Below, piece after piece: positions 8,663 to 16,580 of a stretch of DNA of 64,000 nucleotides. The DNA is from Pseudoalteromonas sp. A25 (GTDB lineage Bacteria; Pseudomonadota; Gammaproteobacteria; Enterobacterales; Alteromonadaceae). Every line of letters begins with the position of its first letter. Position 1 is the first letter of the stretch. The stretch lies in assembly GCF_009176705.1 (NCBI RefSeq), contig NZ_AP021846.1, positions 1,892,001 to 1,956,000 of the forward strand. The letters are read 5' to 3'. Under the pieces are notes generated by a model. It saw only the letters and a program-made list of their open reading frames with translations, made no database searches and had not been told where the DNA came from. The position numbers and the translations under genes are program-made.

Positions 8663-9310
8663 ATGATAGATTTTTCAATTTTACCTATATTTTTCACTGC
8701 AATTTTCTTTCTGGCCATATCACCTGGCCCAGATTTAGTTCTTATTTCTACTTACTCTTCGACGAAGGGCTTTCAAGCGGGATTCATGGTGGCTATTGGT
8801 GTCTTTTTCGCCGGTATTCTACAAACTTTACTCGTGGCTTTAGGCTTAGGGCAATTGATGCAATCAATGCCTATCTTTGCGTATGCTATAAAAATTTTTG
8901 GTGCCTTATATTTGAGTTACTTGGGTATAAAAATGTTAGGCAGTTGGTACCGCAATAATCAACAAACCTCCAGCACTCAATCTAGTAGTGAAAATTTAAC
9001 CAGCTTAAGCTTGATAAATAAGGGGTTCTTAAATAACCTGCTTAACCCAAAGGCTTTATTATTTTTTAGTCTGTTTTTACCTCAATTTATAACGGGAACA
9101 GGCTCACTTTCAGTCCAAATTTTAGTACTTGGTGTTTTGCTTAGTAGTTTTGTTTTATTAGTAAACTGTGCATTTTCAGTAGCATTTAGCCAATTTGGTA
9201 AATTAGTTAGTAAAAAGTTTAACTTAGGCCGCCACATAGATGGGCTATTAGGCTTTATCTTTTTAGGTTTAGCAACTCGCTTAGCTACCAGTAAATAACG
9301 AGTGCTAACA
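8639..9310. repeat. 11-bp inverted repeats flanking the LysE gene, possible relic cassette boundaries
   Basis: TGTTAGCACTC (8639-8649) and its exact reverse complement GAGTGCTAACA (9300-9310) sit 14 bp before the start and 2 bp after the stop of the LysE gene. The right copy continues CTAACAAGGCCTTAAAG, which resembles the opening of the integron attC sites at 48 and 50.7 kb. The rest of an attC hairpin is not evident, so this is a relic at best. Confidence 0.45.
8663..9298 (+). CDS. LysE/RhtB-family amino-acid exporter
   Basis: A 211-residue inner-membrane protein with about six hydrophobic segments and the family signature S-P-G-P-D-L at residues 19-24, plus N-P-K-A-L-L-F-F in the middle. 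LysE/RhtB proteins export amino acids such as threonine, homoserine or lysine by proton exchange. The ATG at 8663 is preceded only by a weak GATACCTGG. No regulator gene is adjacent. The gene is boxed in by inverted repeats that look like relic cassette ends, and a second, unlinked LysE paralogue lies at 25.1 kb. Confidence 0.85.
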   Translation: MIDFSILPIFFTAIFFLAISPGPDLVLISTYSSTKGFQAGFMVAIGVFFAGILQTLLVALGLGQLMQSMPIFAYAIKIFGALYLSYLGIKMLGSWYRNNQQTSSTQSSSENLTSLSLINKGFLNNLLNPKALLFFSLFLPQFITGTGSLSVQILVLGVLLSSFVLLVNCAFSVAFSQFGKLVSKKFNLGRHIDGLLGFIFLGLATRLATSK

Positions 9311-9416
9311 AGGCCTTAAAGTCGGATTCGTTACGGTTTTAGGTGGAATATTTGGATTTAGGTCACAGGAACAACGCGGTAAGTCGGGTCGTTTCAAAGT
9401 GAATATTATAACTTTT

Positions 9417-9489
9417 GTCGGATGGCGGCGCTGAGCGCCTTATGCCGACCTACATAAAAGGTAGGTCGGTTAAGCCGAAGGCGCCACCC
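9417..9489. repeat. REP-like palindromic pair (BIME-like)
   Basis: Two related GC-rich units in opposite orientation: 9417-9453 (GTCGGATGGCGGC ... GCCGACCTAC) and 9461-9489 (GTAGGTCGGTTAAG ... GCGCCACCC), separated by ATAAAAG. Each shares GTAGGTCGG and a GGCGCC core when reverse-complemented. This is the organisation of bacterial REP sequences, much more GC-rich than the surroundings. Confidence 0.65.
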
Positions 9490-9522
9490 AACTAGCTTCT
9501 TTATGATCCTAGAATACAAAAA

Positions 9523-9541
9523 AGCCAAGCTAGGCTTGGCT
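9523..9541 (-). terminator. Terminator of the DUF4136 gene
   Basis: On the minus strand AGCCAAGC / GCTTGGCT form an 8-bp stem with a 3-nt loop, followed by TTTTTTG. It starts about 20 bp after the DUF4136 stop codon. Confidence 0.75.
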
Positions 9542-9562
9542 CTCGATTCTTAACTCAGATTC

Positions 9563-10114
9563 TTAGTGCTGCACTTTTGGTGGGAAGTTTTGCAATATGT
9601 CAGCAACGGTTTTGTTGATAGATGCTTCTCTTTGCTCAGGTGTTTGCTTGTTGCGCAACCGACCTTCTTTCGCTCCGCGCCACACTAATTGTTTAGATGT
9701 ATTGTCAATCACATCAATCACTAGTGTACCAACATCATACTCTCTGGTTGTGGTATGGGTTTGCACACCCCAACCCCAGTAGTTCCAGCGTACGCCATAG
9801 CTGGTATTGAGTGTGTCGGCTTCAATTTTACTCTCAACCGACGCATGATAGTTAATTAGCATGTCGGCATTTGCTTGCTCAACCAATGTAATACCTTGGC
9901 TTGACAATGTTTGTGCAATGGCTGCCCGAACACGTTTTTCCATCAACTCATTGATTTGATAGTCACTTGCGCTGGCTTGAAGTTTTGCATCTGGCGCCCA
10001 AGCAAAGGTTTTATAATTACCAAATTCAACCGACTTATCATAATCCCAATCAGGCGATGATGAGCAGGCACTGATTAGCAGCAATAGTGATGTTAATACA
10101 ATATGTTTGAACAT
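9563..10114 (-). CDS. DUF4136 lipoprotein
   Basis: A 183-residue protein with a lipoprotein signal (L-L-L-I-S-A-C). The mature part has the DUF4136 pattern: W-D-Y-D-K-S-x-x-F-x-x-Y-K-T-F-A-W near the start, D-M-L-I-N-Y-H in the middle, and G-T-L-V-I-D-V-x-D-x-x-x-x-x-L-V-W-R-G towards the end. Such proteins are secreted and anchored in the envelope; function is unknown. AAGGAGA precedes the ATG by 7 bp. It lies 65 bp downstream of mksB on the same strand, separated by a CCCAGCGG/CCGCTGGG hairpin (10130-10156), and occupies the place where a Wadjet jetD gene would be expected. Confidence 0.82.
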   Translation of the reverse strand: MFKHIVLTSLLLLISACSSSPDWDYDKSVEFGNYKTFAWAPDAKLQASASDYQINELMEKRVRAAIAQTLSSQGITLVEQANADMLINYHASVESKIEADTLNTSYGVRWNYWGWGVQTHTTTREYDVGTLVIDVIDNTSKQLVWRGAKEGRLRNKQTPEQREASINKTVADILQNFPPKVQH

Positions 10115-10179
10115 GTTAAGTCTCCTTGGCCCAGCGGGTTATCAACGTCCGCTGGGTATTCTTATCAAACCTTTAAAGA

Positions 10180-12972
10180 TCAGACTGCTTGAGCGGTATT
10201 ATGTTCCACTTCAATCCAGTCTTTTTCATCTACCCAGTTTTGACTACCATTTTTTACGCTACGTATAGGTACAATATAATCACAGCTAATTTGCGGTTTA
10301 ACTGACGCAAATATGGGCACAAAGCCAAAGCTTAGCGCCGTCTCAATGATGGCTTTTTGGTTTTGTGGATCAATGTCAGCCGCTTCGTCGATGTAGATAG
10401 GAATACGATACAGCGTTTGTTCTTGATCAGAAAGCAAATAGCGTATAAATAACATACCACATAATAACTTAATGGTGATACGAGTACCGTTTGAGCCTGC
10501 TGAATCAATTTTATCAAAATGCTCTTTTTCGCCAGCGCGGTTTACCACTTCAAAGCGAATATCAAATAAGTCTGTTAACGTAAGCCCAGCTTTATCGCTG
10601 GCCAATTTAATTAAATGATCTTTAGCATCGTTTAGTGCTTTTTCATCACTTGGCTGAACCGACAACAAATCGAAATTATCGCCTTTTTCATAGTTATCAG
10701 ACGTGCTAATAATGGTATCAATACTATCGATAAGCATTTTACGAGGGATAATATTAATCTTAAATGACTGTAAATTTGATATACGATGCTGACTTATGCC
10801 TTTGTTAAAGCTATTCATTTCACGGCGAAGTCTATCAAGATCTTCACGCAACCCTTTAATCGTTGCGGCAACTTCAGTAAGTGCAACGCGAGCTTGGCGG
10901 TCAACGGCGTCACGCTCGTTATCAAGGTTATGATAAGCGCTGATAAGCTTGGCATATTTACTATTTTCATCACTCTCATTATCAAACTTAGTGATACCTG
11001 CGTTATAGATGTGCAAATAAGTATTACGCACGTTAACACTTAAGTTTCGCAGTTCATTACACTCTTTATTGAACTGGTGTACTACTTCAGCGAGGTTATC
11101 AAAGTCGAGTTTAACGTCAATTGGGTAGGGGGTTTGCTTGCCGTTATAAATATCTAATGTGTGATCAATACGCTCTGATTTAACTTGACGTAAACGGTCA
11201 CTTTGGCGAGTTAATAAATCTTGCTTGCTTTTTATAATAGAGCGTCGGTCAGAAATAGAGCCTGCATTACGTTGCACATCTTGCAAGTATTCGTCTACCT
11301 GCTCACGCTCCGCATTTAATTGTTCGCGCAGCAACTCCTGCGCTTCGACCGATTGCAACATAGTTTGATATTGTTCAAAACGTTTTAGCGCCGCCTCAAG
11401 TGCCATAAGCTCATCATAAAGCGCATCTCTTTCTTGTTGTTTTTGAGCTACGTTTGCAGCAACTTCACGCTGTTGCTTAAACTCAACTAAAGACTGCTGC
11501 AGGGCATCAAGTTGTGCCTTAAGTTGCTCTTTGTTTTCGCCACTTTGCATTTGCACTGGGCTCAGTTTTTTGAGCTTTATTGTTGCGCCGGGTAGGGTTA
11601 GCTCACCCCCCTTAACACTTGCTGATAGTAATTCTAAGAAGCCGCCAAAAGCATCTTCATCGGTAATCGTGATATCACCTTGATTAGTCGTCGCAAAAGA
11701 CAATAAATCAGGGTTCAAAATACGCGATATCTCTTCAACTTCTTTGAGCGATAAGTCCTCGCGCATGCGCGTGAACAAATTAAACTCTAAGTTTTTAAGC
11801 TGCAGTTTTAGGCTTTTGATCTGCTTTTGGGTTTCATTAATACGATAATCAAGAGTATGTAAGCTCTGACCTTGCGCGCTATTAATTGAAAATGACAGTT
11901 GCTCATATTCTTTTTTAAGTAACTGCAAATTAGTTTTAAGCGTTGCGTGATTAGTGAGTTCAAATTCAGTTTTCAGCGCATAAAAGTCAGTAAACCACTG
12001 TTCAATCTGTGTTTGACGTCGCTCAATATCTCTAGATTGTTGTAAGTATAATTGTTGCTTTTGTTCAAAGTCGTGCTTTTCTTGCTCGATATCTTCTAAT
12101 TGAACACTCAATTCGCTCATTAGCTCTTGTTGATATTGCTCATATTCTACAAGTGCAACGTCAATTTTAGGCGCGTAAGCTGCTAACTTACCTTTGATGG
12201 TTGCTTCGCTATCTAGCATGGCTTCGAGCGCAGCTATTGGCTCTTGCATTGATTCAAGGGCATTGAGTTCACGGCGCGAGCGGTTTACTTTGTCAAATGC
12301 GCGGCGCCACACTTCATAAAAATCTACTTTAGAGTTAGACATATGACGTTCAAATACGCGCAGCATAAAGCGTTTTACATCATTTGCGCCTAGCTTATGC
12401 AAATTCAAAATGCGGCGAAAAATTTCTTTATAAATTGCCGCATCTTGAACATTATTTAGCGGGATCATTTTTAGATTCACATCGCCATCAAAGGGCGTCG
12501 CGCCGCCAGTGAGTAGGGCGTTTAGCTCTTGTGCTTTGAGCTCAATAGGCTTTTTACCTTGCGCTTCTAGATGTTTAAATAACTTAGTATATTTGATGAT
12601 GCTTTTTTCTTGGGTAAAGTCATCGAGGCTTAATTTTCCTGGATAGCAGAAAAATTGATGGGCAAAGCCCGCTATTTTTCCAAGCCCAGCAACGCCGATA
12701 ACAACATCACCGTGTGGCAGGTTTGCCTCAAGAAGAATGTACGACTGGTCAGTCGAAAAATAAAATTTTCGAGTTTCTTCTAAGTCATGACCATCCCATT
12801 CAGTTAGGCGCAAATCATTTATTAAGGGGAACTGCAGCGCATTTATGACAGAGCTTTTACCTGTGTTGTTCGGCGCACATATTGAGGCACTTTTATCGAG
12901 CGGGATAACACATTTTGCATAACCCGCAGTGTTTAATAATGCTAGCTTACTTAAGCCATATAACTTATTCAT
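10180..12972 (-). CDS. mksB: MksB/JetC-like SMC ATPase of an MksBEF condensin
   Basis: A 930-residue SMC-type protein. The Walker A region C-A-P-N-N-T-G-K-S-S (residues 32-41) follows an N-terminal half-head. Long coiled coils with many Glu/Gln/Leu heptads run from about 270 to 760, broken by a hinge-like stretch near 430-480. The C-terminal head has a modified signature (A-G-S-N-G-T-R) and Walker B I-P-I-Y-I-D-E-A-A-D. Its size and the order kleisin-MksE-SMC match MksBEF rather than canonical Smc or MukB. MksBEF loops DNA and takes part in chromosome segregation; Wadjet relatives restrict plasmids. Its ATG overlaps the mksE stop by 4 bp. Confidence 0.85.
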   Translation of the reverse strand: MNKLYGLSKLALLNTAGYAKCVIPLDKSASICAPNNTGKSSVINALQFPLINDLRLTEWDGHDLEETRKFYFSTDQSYILLEANLPHGDVVIGVAGLGKIAGFAHQFFCYPGKLSLDDFTQEKSIIKYTKLFKHLEAQGKKPIELKAQELNALLTGGATPFDGDVNLKMIPLNNVQDAAIYKEIFRRILNLHKLGANDVKRFMLRVFERHMSNSKVDFYEVWRRAFDKVNRSRRELNALESMQEPIAALEAMLDSEATIKGKLAAYAPKIDVALVEYEQYQQELMSELSVQLEDIEQEKHDFEQKQQLYLQQSRDIERRQTQIEQWFTDFYALKTEFELTNHATLKTNLQLLKKEYEQLSFSINSAQGQSLHTLDYRINETQKQIKSLKLQLKNLEFNLFTRMREDLSLKEVEEISRILNPDLLSFATTNQGDITITDEDAFGGFLELLSASVKGGELTLPGATIKLKKLSPVQMQSGENKEQLKAQLDALQQSLVEFKQQREVAANVAQKQQERDALYDELMALEAALKRFEQYQTMLQSVEAQELLREQLNAEREQVDEYLQDVQRNAGSISDRRSIIKSKQDLLTRQSDRLRQVKSERIDHTLDIYNGKQTPYPIDVKLDFDNLAEVVHQFNKECNELRNLSVNVRNTYLHIYNAGITKFDNESDENSKYAKLISAYHNLDNERDAVDRQARVALTEVAATIKGLREDLDRLRREMNSFNKGISQHRISNLQSFKINIIPRKMLIDSIDTIISTSDNYEKGDNFDLLSVQPSDEKALNDAKDHLIKLASDKAGLTLTDLFDIRFEVVNRAGEKEHFDKIDSAGSNGTRITIKLLCGMLFIRYLLSDQEQTLYRIPIYIDEAADIDPQNQKAIIETALSFGFVPIFASVKPQISCDYIVPIRSVKNGSQNWVDEKDWIEVEHNTAQAV

Positions 12973-13520
12973 ACATCATCCTCAAGCGTGTCAAAACTGT
13001 CGTCGTTCACTTCCATAAGCGCATCGATATAACGATAGACAGGTGCTAAATGCATAAAACCTTGTTCAACTTCTTTAGCCAGTCCTAGCCTTACCATACG
13101 TAGATAAACATCTTTTCTTAAATCTGAACCAGAGAAAATCTCTAGCTGATCAAATAAATGCTTGTTTAGCTGAACGACTGTTTGCATCAGCTCTAAGTCT
13201 GCAACTTCATCAAATAAGGCTTTTAGTGGGTCTTTACCTTGGTTTGCGTAATGCTCGATTAAGATAAACACTGTTAAAGCGATTGCTCGAGATATTTTCC
13301 CCATATTAGGGGTACTTTCATCACTGGCTAAATAATAAAAGCCACGGCCGTCATGTTGTAGATCATGGCCCAATGCAGTAAAAAGAGCTTGGTAAGCGTC
13401 GATATTTTGATCTAACTGCTGCCAAAGCGTGGTGTCTTGTTCACTAATGTGGTAACCGCTCACCAATTTTTTATTGATGGCTTGCAACTCACTGAGTTCG
13501 GATAAATTAATCTGCGTCAT
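12969..13520 (-). CDS. mksE: MksE/JetB-like condensin subunit
   Basis: I place the start at the ATG at 13520 (MTQINLSEL), giving 183 residues; a longer frame begins 20 codons upstream inside mksF but has no better ribosome site. The protein is acidic and helical, with R-G-F-Y-Y-L (residues 59-64) and a C-terminal L-A-P-V-Y-R-Y-I, as expected for the winged-helix MksE subunit (DUF4194/JetB type) that binds the kleisin. It overlaps the end of mksF by 14 bp and the start of mksB by 4 bp, so the three genes form one translationally coupled operon. Confidence 0.8.
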   Translation of the reverse strand: MTQINLSELSELQAINKKLVSGYHISEQDTTLWQQLDQNIDAYQALFTALGHDLQHDGRGFYYLASDESTPNMGKISRAIALTVFILIEHYANQGKDPLKALFDEVADLELMQTVVQLNKHLFDQLEIFSGSDLRKDVYLRMVRLGLAKEVEQGFMHLAPVYRYIDALMEVNDDSFDTLEDDV

Positions 13521-14781
13521 TGTGTGTTTCTTGTAATTTACTTGCGTTGAACGGGTAAAGTGCAAAAGTGTGATCAGCAATGCTCACTTTCGCCCGCTCG
13601 GTGTCTTGATGTAATTCAAATTGCTCGTCGCTGATAAGCTTTTGATATAAAAACAGCATTTCATCGGCGTCAAGGCTTGGGTATTGTTCGCTTAAAAAGC
13701 CCAATAAAGCATGGCTCTTATTTGCATTTTTGGTGAAGCGCTGAGCAAACGAAGCGCGCACATCGTTGTAATCAGGTATGTTTGGACTTTGATAAGCTGG
13801 TACATCGGTCTGATCAGGCAATTGGTAATCTTCATGCTCAAACTGCGATAAGCCAGCCATATAAGCCACCATATGTCGCTGTTGACCAAGTGAAAATCGC
13901 TGAATATCTGATACATACTCAGGCTGCACGGGCGCTAACATTCTGTCGACACCATTTTTTCTAACCAGTCCGAGTACTTTTGCTGCTTGACGGGTTATGA
14001 GCGTGTTGCGACGTAGCTCTTCTCGTAGTGGCATTAGCATGTCTGCACTTTTGCGCAAACTTTCACGACCCACAAGGTGCATCTCTAGTATCCTTGTACG
14101 CAATTGCTCTAGCATTCGCTTGTCTTGTGTACCGCGGCCAAACATTTCGATGCTGTCTATCTGGTTACTTATCTGAAGCTCAATAACTGAAAAACAGGCG
14201 TGAAACTCACCACGAATATCTACCATTTCTAACATTGGCTCGATGTATTCGTCAAAGGCTTCAATGACGGCGGCGTAGCGTTTTTGTAGAGAGATATTGC
14301 TGTTATCGGATTTAGCTTGTTCAACAAGATTGAATATTGCACTTTCGTTATGCTGAAACAATTTAACAATTTTTCGAACTCGTTCGTCCATGATGCGGTT
14401 AAAGCGTCTAAGTTCGCTAAAATCGCCCTCATCGCCAGCTTGCTGTAACCGCAAACCAAGCCGTTCTAGATCTTTTACAAGTACGGTAATTTCTTCGGCT
14501 AAGCCGAGATCTTCTTCCTGTAACAAGAAACTGGCAAAATCAGCAATCGCTCGGTTGATTTCCAATTGAGATGATTTAGCTAATGGTATAATAATCTCTT
14601 GATTTAGTAGACGGTTTGTCTCTTTAAAAATCCGTTCGCTGGTCCATTGCGGGTTTTTATGTTTTATAACGTTTTGAACGTCTTTTAGGCTGAAATCGGT
14701 CATTTTAAACCGTTTAAAAAGCAGCTCTAACACACCCCAATGTTCGTTGAGTGTGTTTAATACTTTTTTTGCTGGGATCAT
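13507..14781 (-). CDS. mksF: MksF/JetA-like kleisin subunit
   Basis: A 424-residue, largely helical protein, first gene of the mks operon. The N-terminal ~100 residues look like a winged-helix domain (W-G-V-L-E-L-L-F-K-R-F), and the middle is rich in charged helices (R-F-N-R-I-M-D-E-R-V-R-K-I-V-K-L-F). The length and position match MksF/JetA (Wadjet JetA family), which bridges the SMC heads. GGAAAG lies 4 bp before the ATG. A 150-bp intergenic space separates it from the divergent nhaD and must hold its promoter. Confidence 0.8.
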   Translation of the reverse strand: MIPAKKVLNTLNEHWGVLELLFKRFKMTDFSLKDVQNVIKHKNPQWTSERIFKETNRLLNQEIIIPLAKSSQLEINRAIADFASFLLQEEDLGLAEEITVLVKDLERLGLRLQQAGDEGDFSELRRFNRIMDERVRKIVKLFQHNESAIFNLVEQAKSDNSNISLQKRYAAVIEAFDEYIEPMLEMVDIRGEFHACFSVIELQISNQIDSIEMFGRGTQDKRMLEQLRTRILEMHLVGRESLRKSADMLMPLREELRRNTLITRQAAKVLGLVRKNGVDRMLAPVQPEYVSDIQRFSLGQQRHMVAYMAGLSQFEHEDYQLPDQTDVPAYQSPNIPDYNDVRASFAQRFTKNANKSHALLGFLSEQYPSLDADEMLFLYQKLISDEQFELHQDTERAKVSIADHTFALYPFNASKLQETHNDAD

Positions 14782-14931
14782 AACTTTCCAGTTTGTATCA
14801 ATTTTATGACAAGCAGGGTAAATTAATTACTTGTAGCCGTAGCGAATACAAGCAGCAAATGCTATTCTTCGCGCCGATTTACACGTTACCTTCAAATTTT
14901 ATTAATTTTACTTACAGGTTGTTTACGCAAT

Positions 14932-16179
14932 ATGGTTACGCCCATTATCCTTACCCTAATAGCGATTGCGTTCTTGCTTATCGTTATAGAGGATATCATC
15001 CATGTAAACAAGGCCAAAACTACCCTTTTTTTTGGTACTTTATGTTGGATTATCGCTTTTATATCTCCAATTCATGGGCAAAGCCCAGAAACTGTACAAC
15101 ATCAACTAGATCATAACATTCTTGAAATTGCGACTCTATGGTTATTCTTGATGGCGGCTATGACGTTTGTCGCATATTTGAATTCCAAAGGCTTTATTCA
15201 AAATATCGTTCACCGCGTTATGCCAGCGCAAATAAGTGAACGTAAGCTAATGTTTCTAGTAGGTATATCAGCTTTTGTGTTTTCTTCTATCTCGGATAAT
15301 ATCACAGCAACCTTGATTTCTCTTGCTGTTGTAATGTCGCTAAAGCTCGACCCCAAAAAGCTAATTAAGTATGCAACCTTGATAATATTTAGTGTTAACA
15401 GTGGTGGGGTATCACTCATCACTGGTGATGTTACAACTTTGATGATTTTTCTAGCAGATAAGGTCACCATTCCAGATCTCTTACTGTTGATAGCACCCGC
15501 TTTGGTGAGTGTAATTGCGCTCGCTGCAATGTTATCAATTGGCATGAATAAAACACTAGAATTTAATAAAAATGAACCTAGAAGAATTGAGAAAACAGAT
15601 ATCACCATAGCGGTTATCTTTATGTCGACCATTTTTGCAACGCTGTTTTTGAGCGTTCAGTATAAAGTTCCACCATTGTTGACTTTCTTATTTGGGTTGT
15701 CGTTTATGTTTTTAGTTGCACAATTTTTAATGCGCAAAAAAGACGTAAACAAAAAAATCATCGACTATATAAGAGAAATCGAATACGACACGTTACTGTT
15801 TTTTGTTGGTGTACTTTTACTCGTTGGTGCACTCAAGGAGGTTGGTGTACTGAACATGTTTACAGAGTTATATGTTTACATGAGCCCAGAGTATGCAAAT
15901 TATCTGATGGGACTGCTATCTGCTGCCGTTGATAATGTACCATTAACCGCTGCGTTGCTAAAAGCAGATATCACAATGACAGCGCAGCAGTGGTTGATGT
16001 TTACTTATGCAACCGGTGTAGGTGGCTCGATGCTTGTGATAGGGTCGGCTGCGGGTATTATCGCAATGAGTAAAGTCAAAGCTTTAACGTTTATGAGCTA
16101 TTTAAGAATGTCGCTGTATTTGCTAATTGCTTATACAATTGGATACGCTGGTGCCTATTTGTCAGGTCAGTATATTTAA
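14932..16179 (+). CDS. nhaD: Na+/H+ antiporter NhaD
   Basis: A 415-residue membrane protein of the NhaD/ArsB superfamily with about 12 hydrophobic segments. Typical motifs are I-E-D-I-I-H-V-N-K-A-K near the start, S-S-I-S-D-N-I-T-A-T (ion-site region) and the C-terminal half repeat A-A-V-D-N-V-P-L-T-A-A-L. It exchanges Na+ or Li+ for protons, fitting a marine habitat. It is shorter at the N-terminus than Vibrio NhaD, which carries an extra leading hydrophobic segment. The in-frame sequence upstream reaches a stop without another standard start codon, so the ATG at 14932 is best despite a weak ribosome site. Confidence 0.87.
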   Translation: MVTPIILTLIAIAFLLIVIEDIIHVNKAKTTLFFGTLCWIIAFISPIHGQSPETVQHQLDHNILEIATLWLFLMAAMTFVAYLNSKGFIQNIVHRVMPAQISERKLMFLVGISAFVFSSISDNITATLISLAVVMSLKLDPKKLIKYATLIIFSVNSGGVSLITGDVTTLMIFLADKVTIPDLLLLIAPALVSVIALAAMLSIGMNKTLEFNKNEPRRIEKTDITIAVIFMSTIFATLFLSVQYKVPPLLTFLFGLSFMFLVAQFLMRKKDVNKKIIDYIREIEYDTLLFFVGVLLLVGALKEVGVLNMFTELYVYMSPEYANYLMGLLSAAVDNVPLTAALLKADITMTAQQWLMFTYATGVGGSMLVIGSAAGIIAMSKVKALTFMSYLRMSLYLLIAYTIGYAGAYLSGQYI

Positions 16180-16265
16180 TGCGTTGCTTGTCTAGATATT
16201 CAAGTAATTAAGCGTTTCGATAATTAAAACTTGACTCCTAGACGGCTAAAAGATATTTTCTATCG

Positions 16266-16286
16266 GCCCACTGAGACACAGTGGGC
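16266..16286 (+). terminator. Rho-independent terminator after nhaD
   Basis: GCCCACTG / CAGTGGGC form an 8-bp stem with loop AGACA, followed by TTTTATTTTG. It separates nhaD from the lysine riboswitch and lysC. Confidence 0.88.
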
Positions 16287-16325
16287 TTTTATTTTGCTTC
16301 GATTCAGCTTAATCAAGGCAAAATA

Positions 16326-16575
16326 AGCAGAAGAGGTGCGATGCTTAGGTATTTAATGGTAGGTGACGAAAGCCGAAGACCATTAAAGAGGGAAGTATTC
16401 GCCGAGGAAAGTTATTGTACGTCGCGATAACTTTTCGGTTTACGAGGCTGAATCCTCGGAACTGTCACCGTTATTGGTGGAGAGCTTCTGGCAGAGGTCT
16501 ATTCAAACATCTTCAGTACCTTAATTGCCAAGTTCTCCTGTTTTTTATGGTTGCTAGTTGAGCAATCAAAAGGAG
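16326..16575 (+). promoter_or_regulatory. Lysine riboswitch (L-box) controlling lysC
   Basis: The leader has the L-box landmarks: AGAGGTGCGATGC at 16332, G-A-C-G-A-A-A-G-C-C-G-A-A-G, GGAAG, the CCGAGG/CCTCGG arm and CTGTCACC. P1 can form between GCAGAAG (16327-16333) and CTTCTGG (16485-16491). The segment GGAGAGCTTCTGGC (16479-16492) can instead pair with GCCAAGTTCTCC (16527-16538), which itself can pair with the lysC ribosome site AAAAGGAGAG. These are mutually exclusive folds. With lysine bound, P1 would free 16527-16538 to mask the ribosome site and lower lysC translation. The fold logic is inferred by eye. Confidence 0.85.
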
Positions 16576-16580
16576 AGATC

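Noticed and set aside
10180..14781. Complete Wadjet plasmid-defence system
   Set aside because: Only the three condensin-type genes are present; no JetD/MksG nuclease gene follows mksB.
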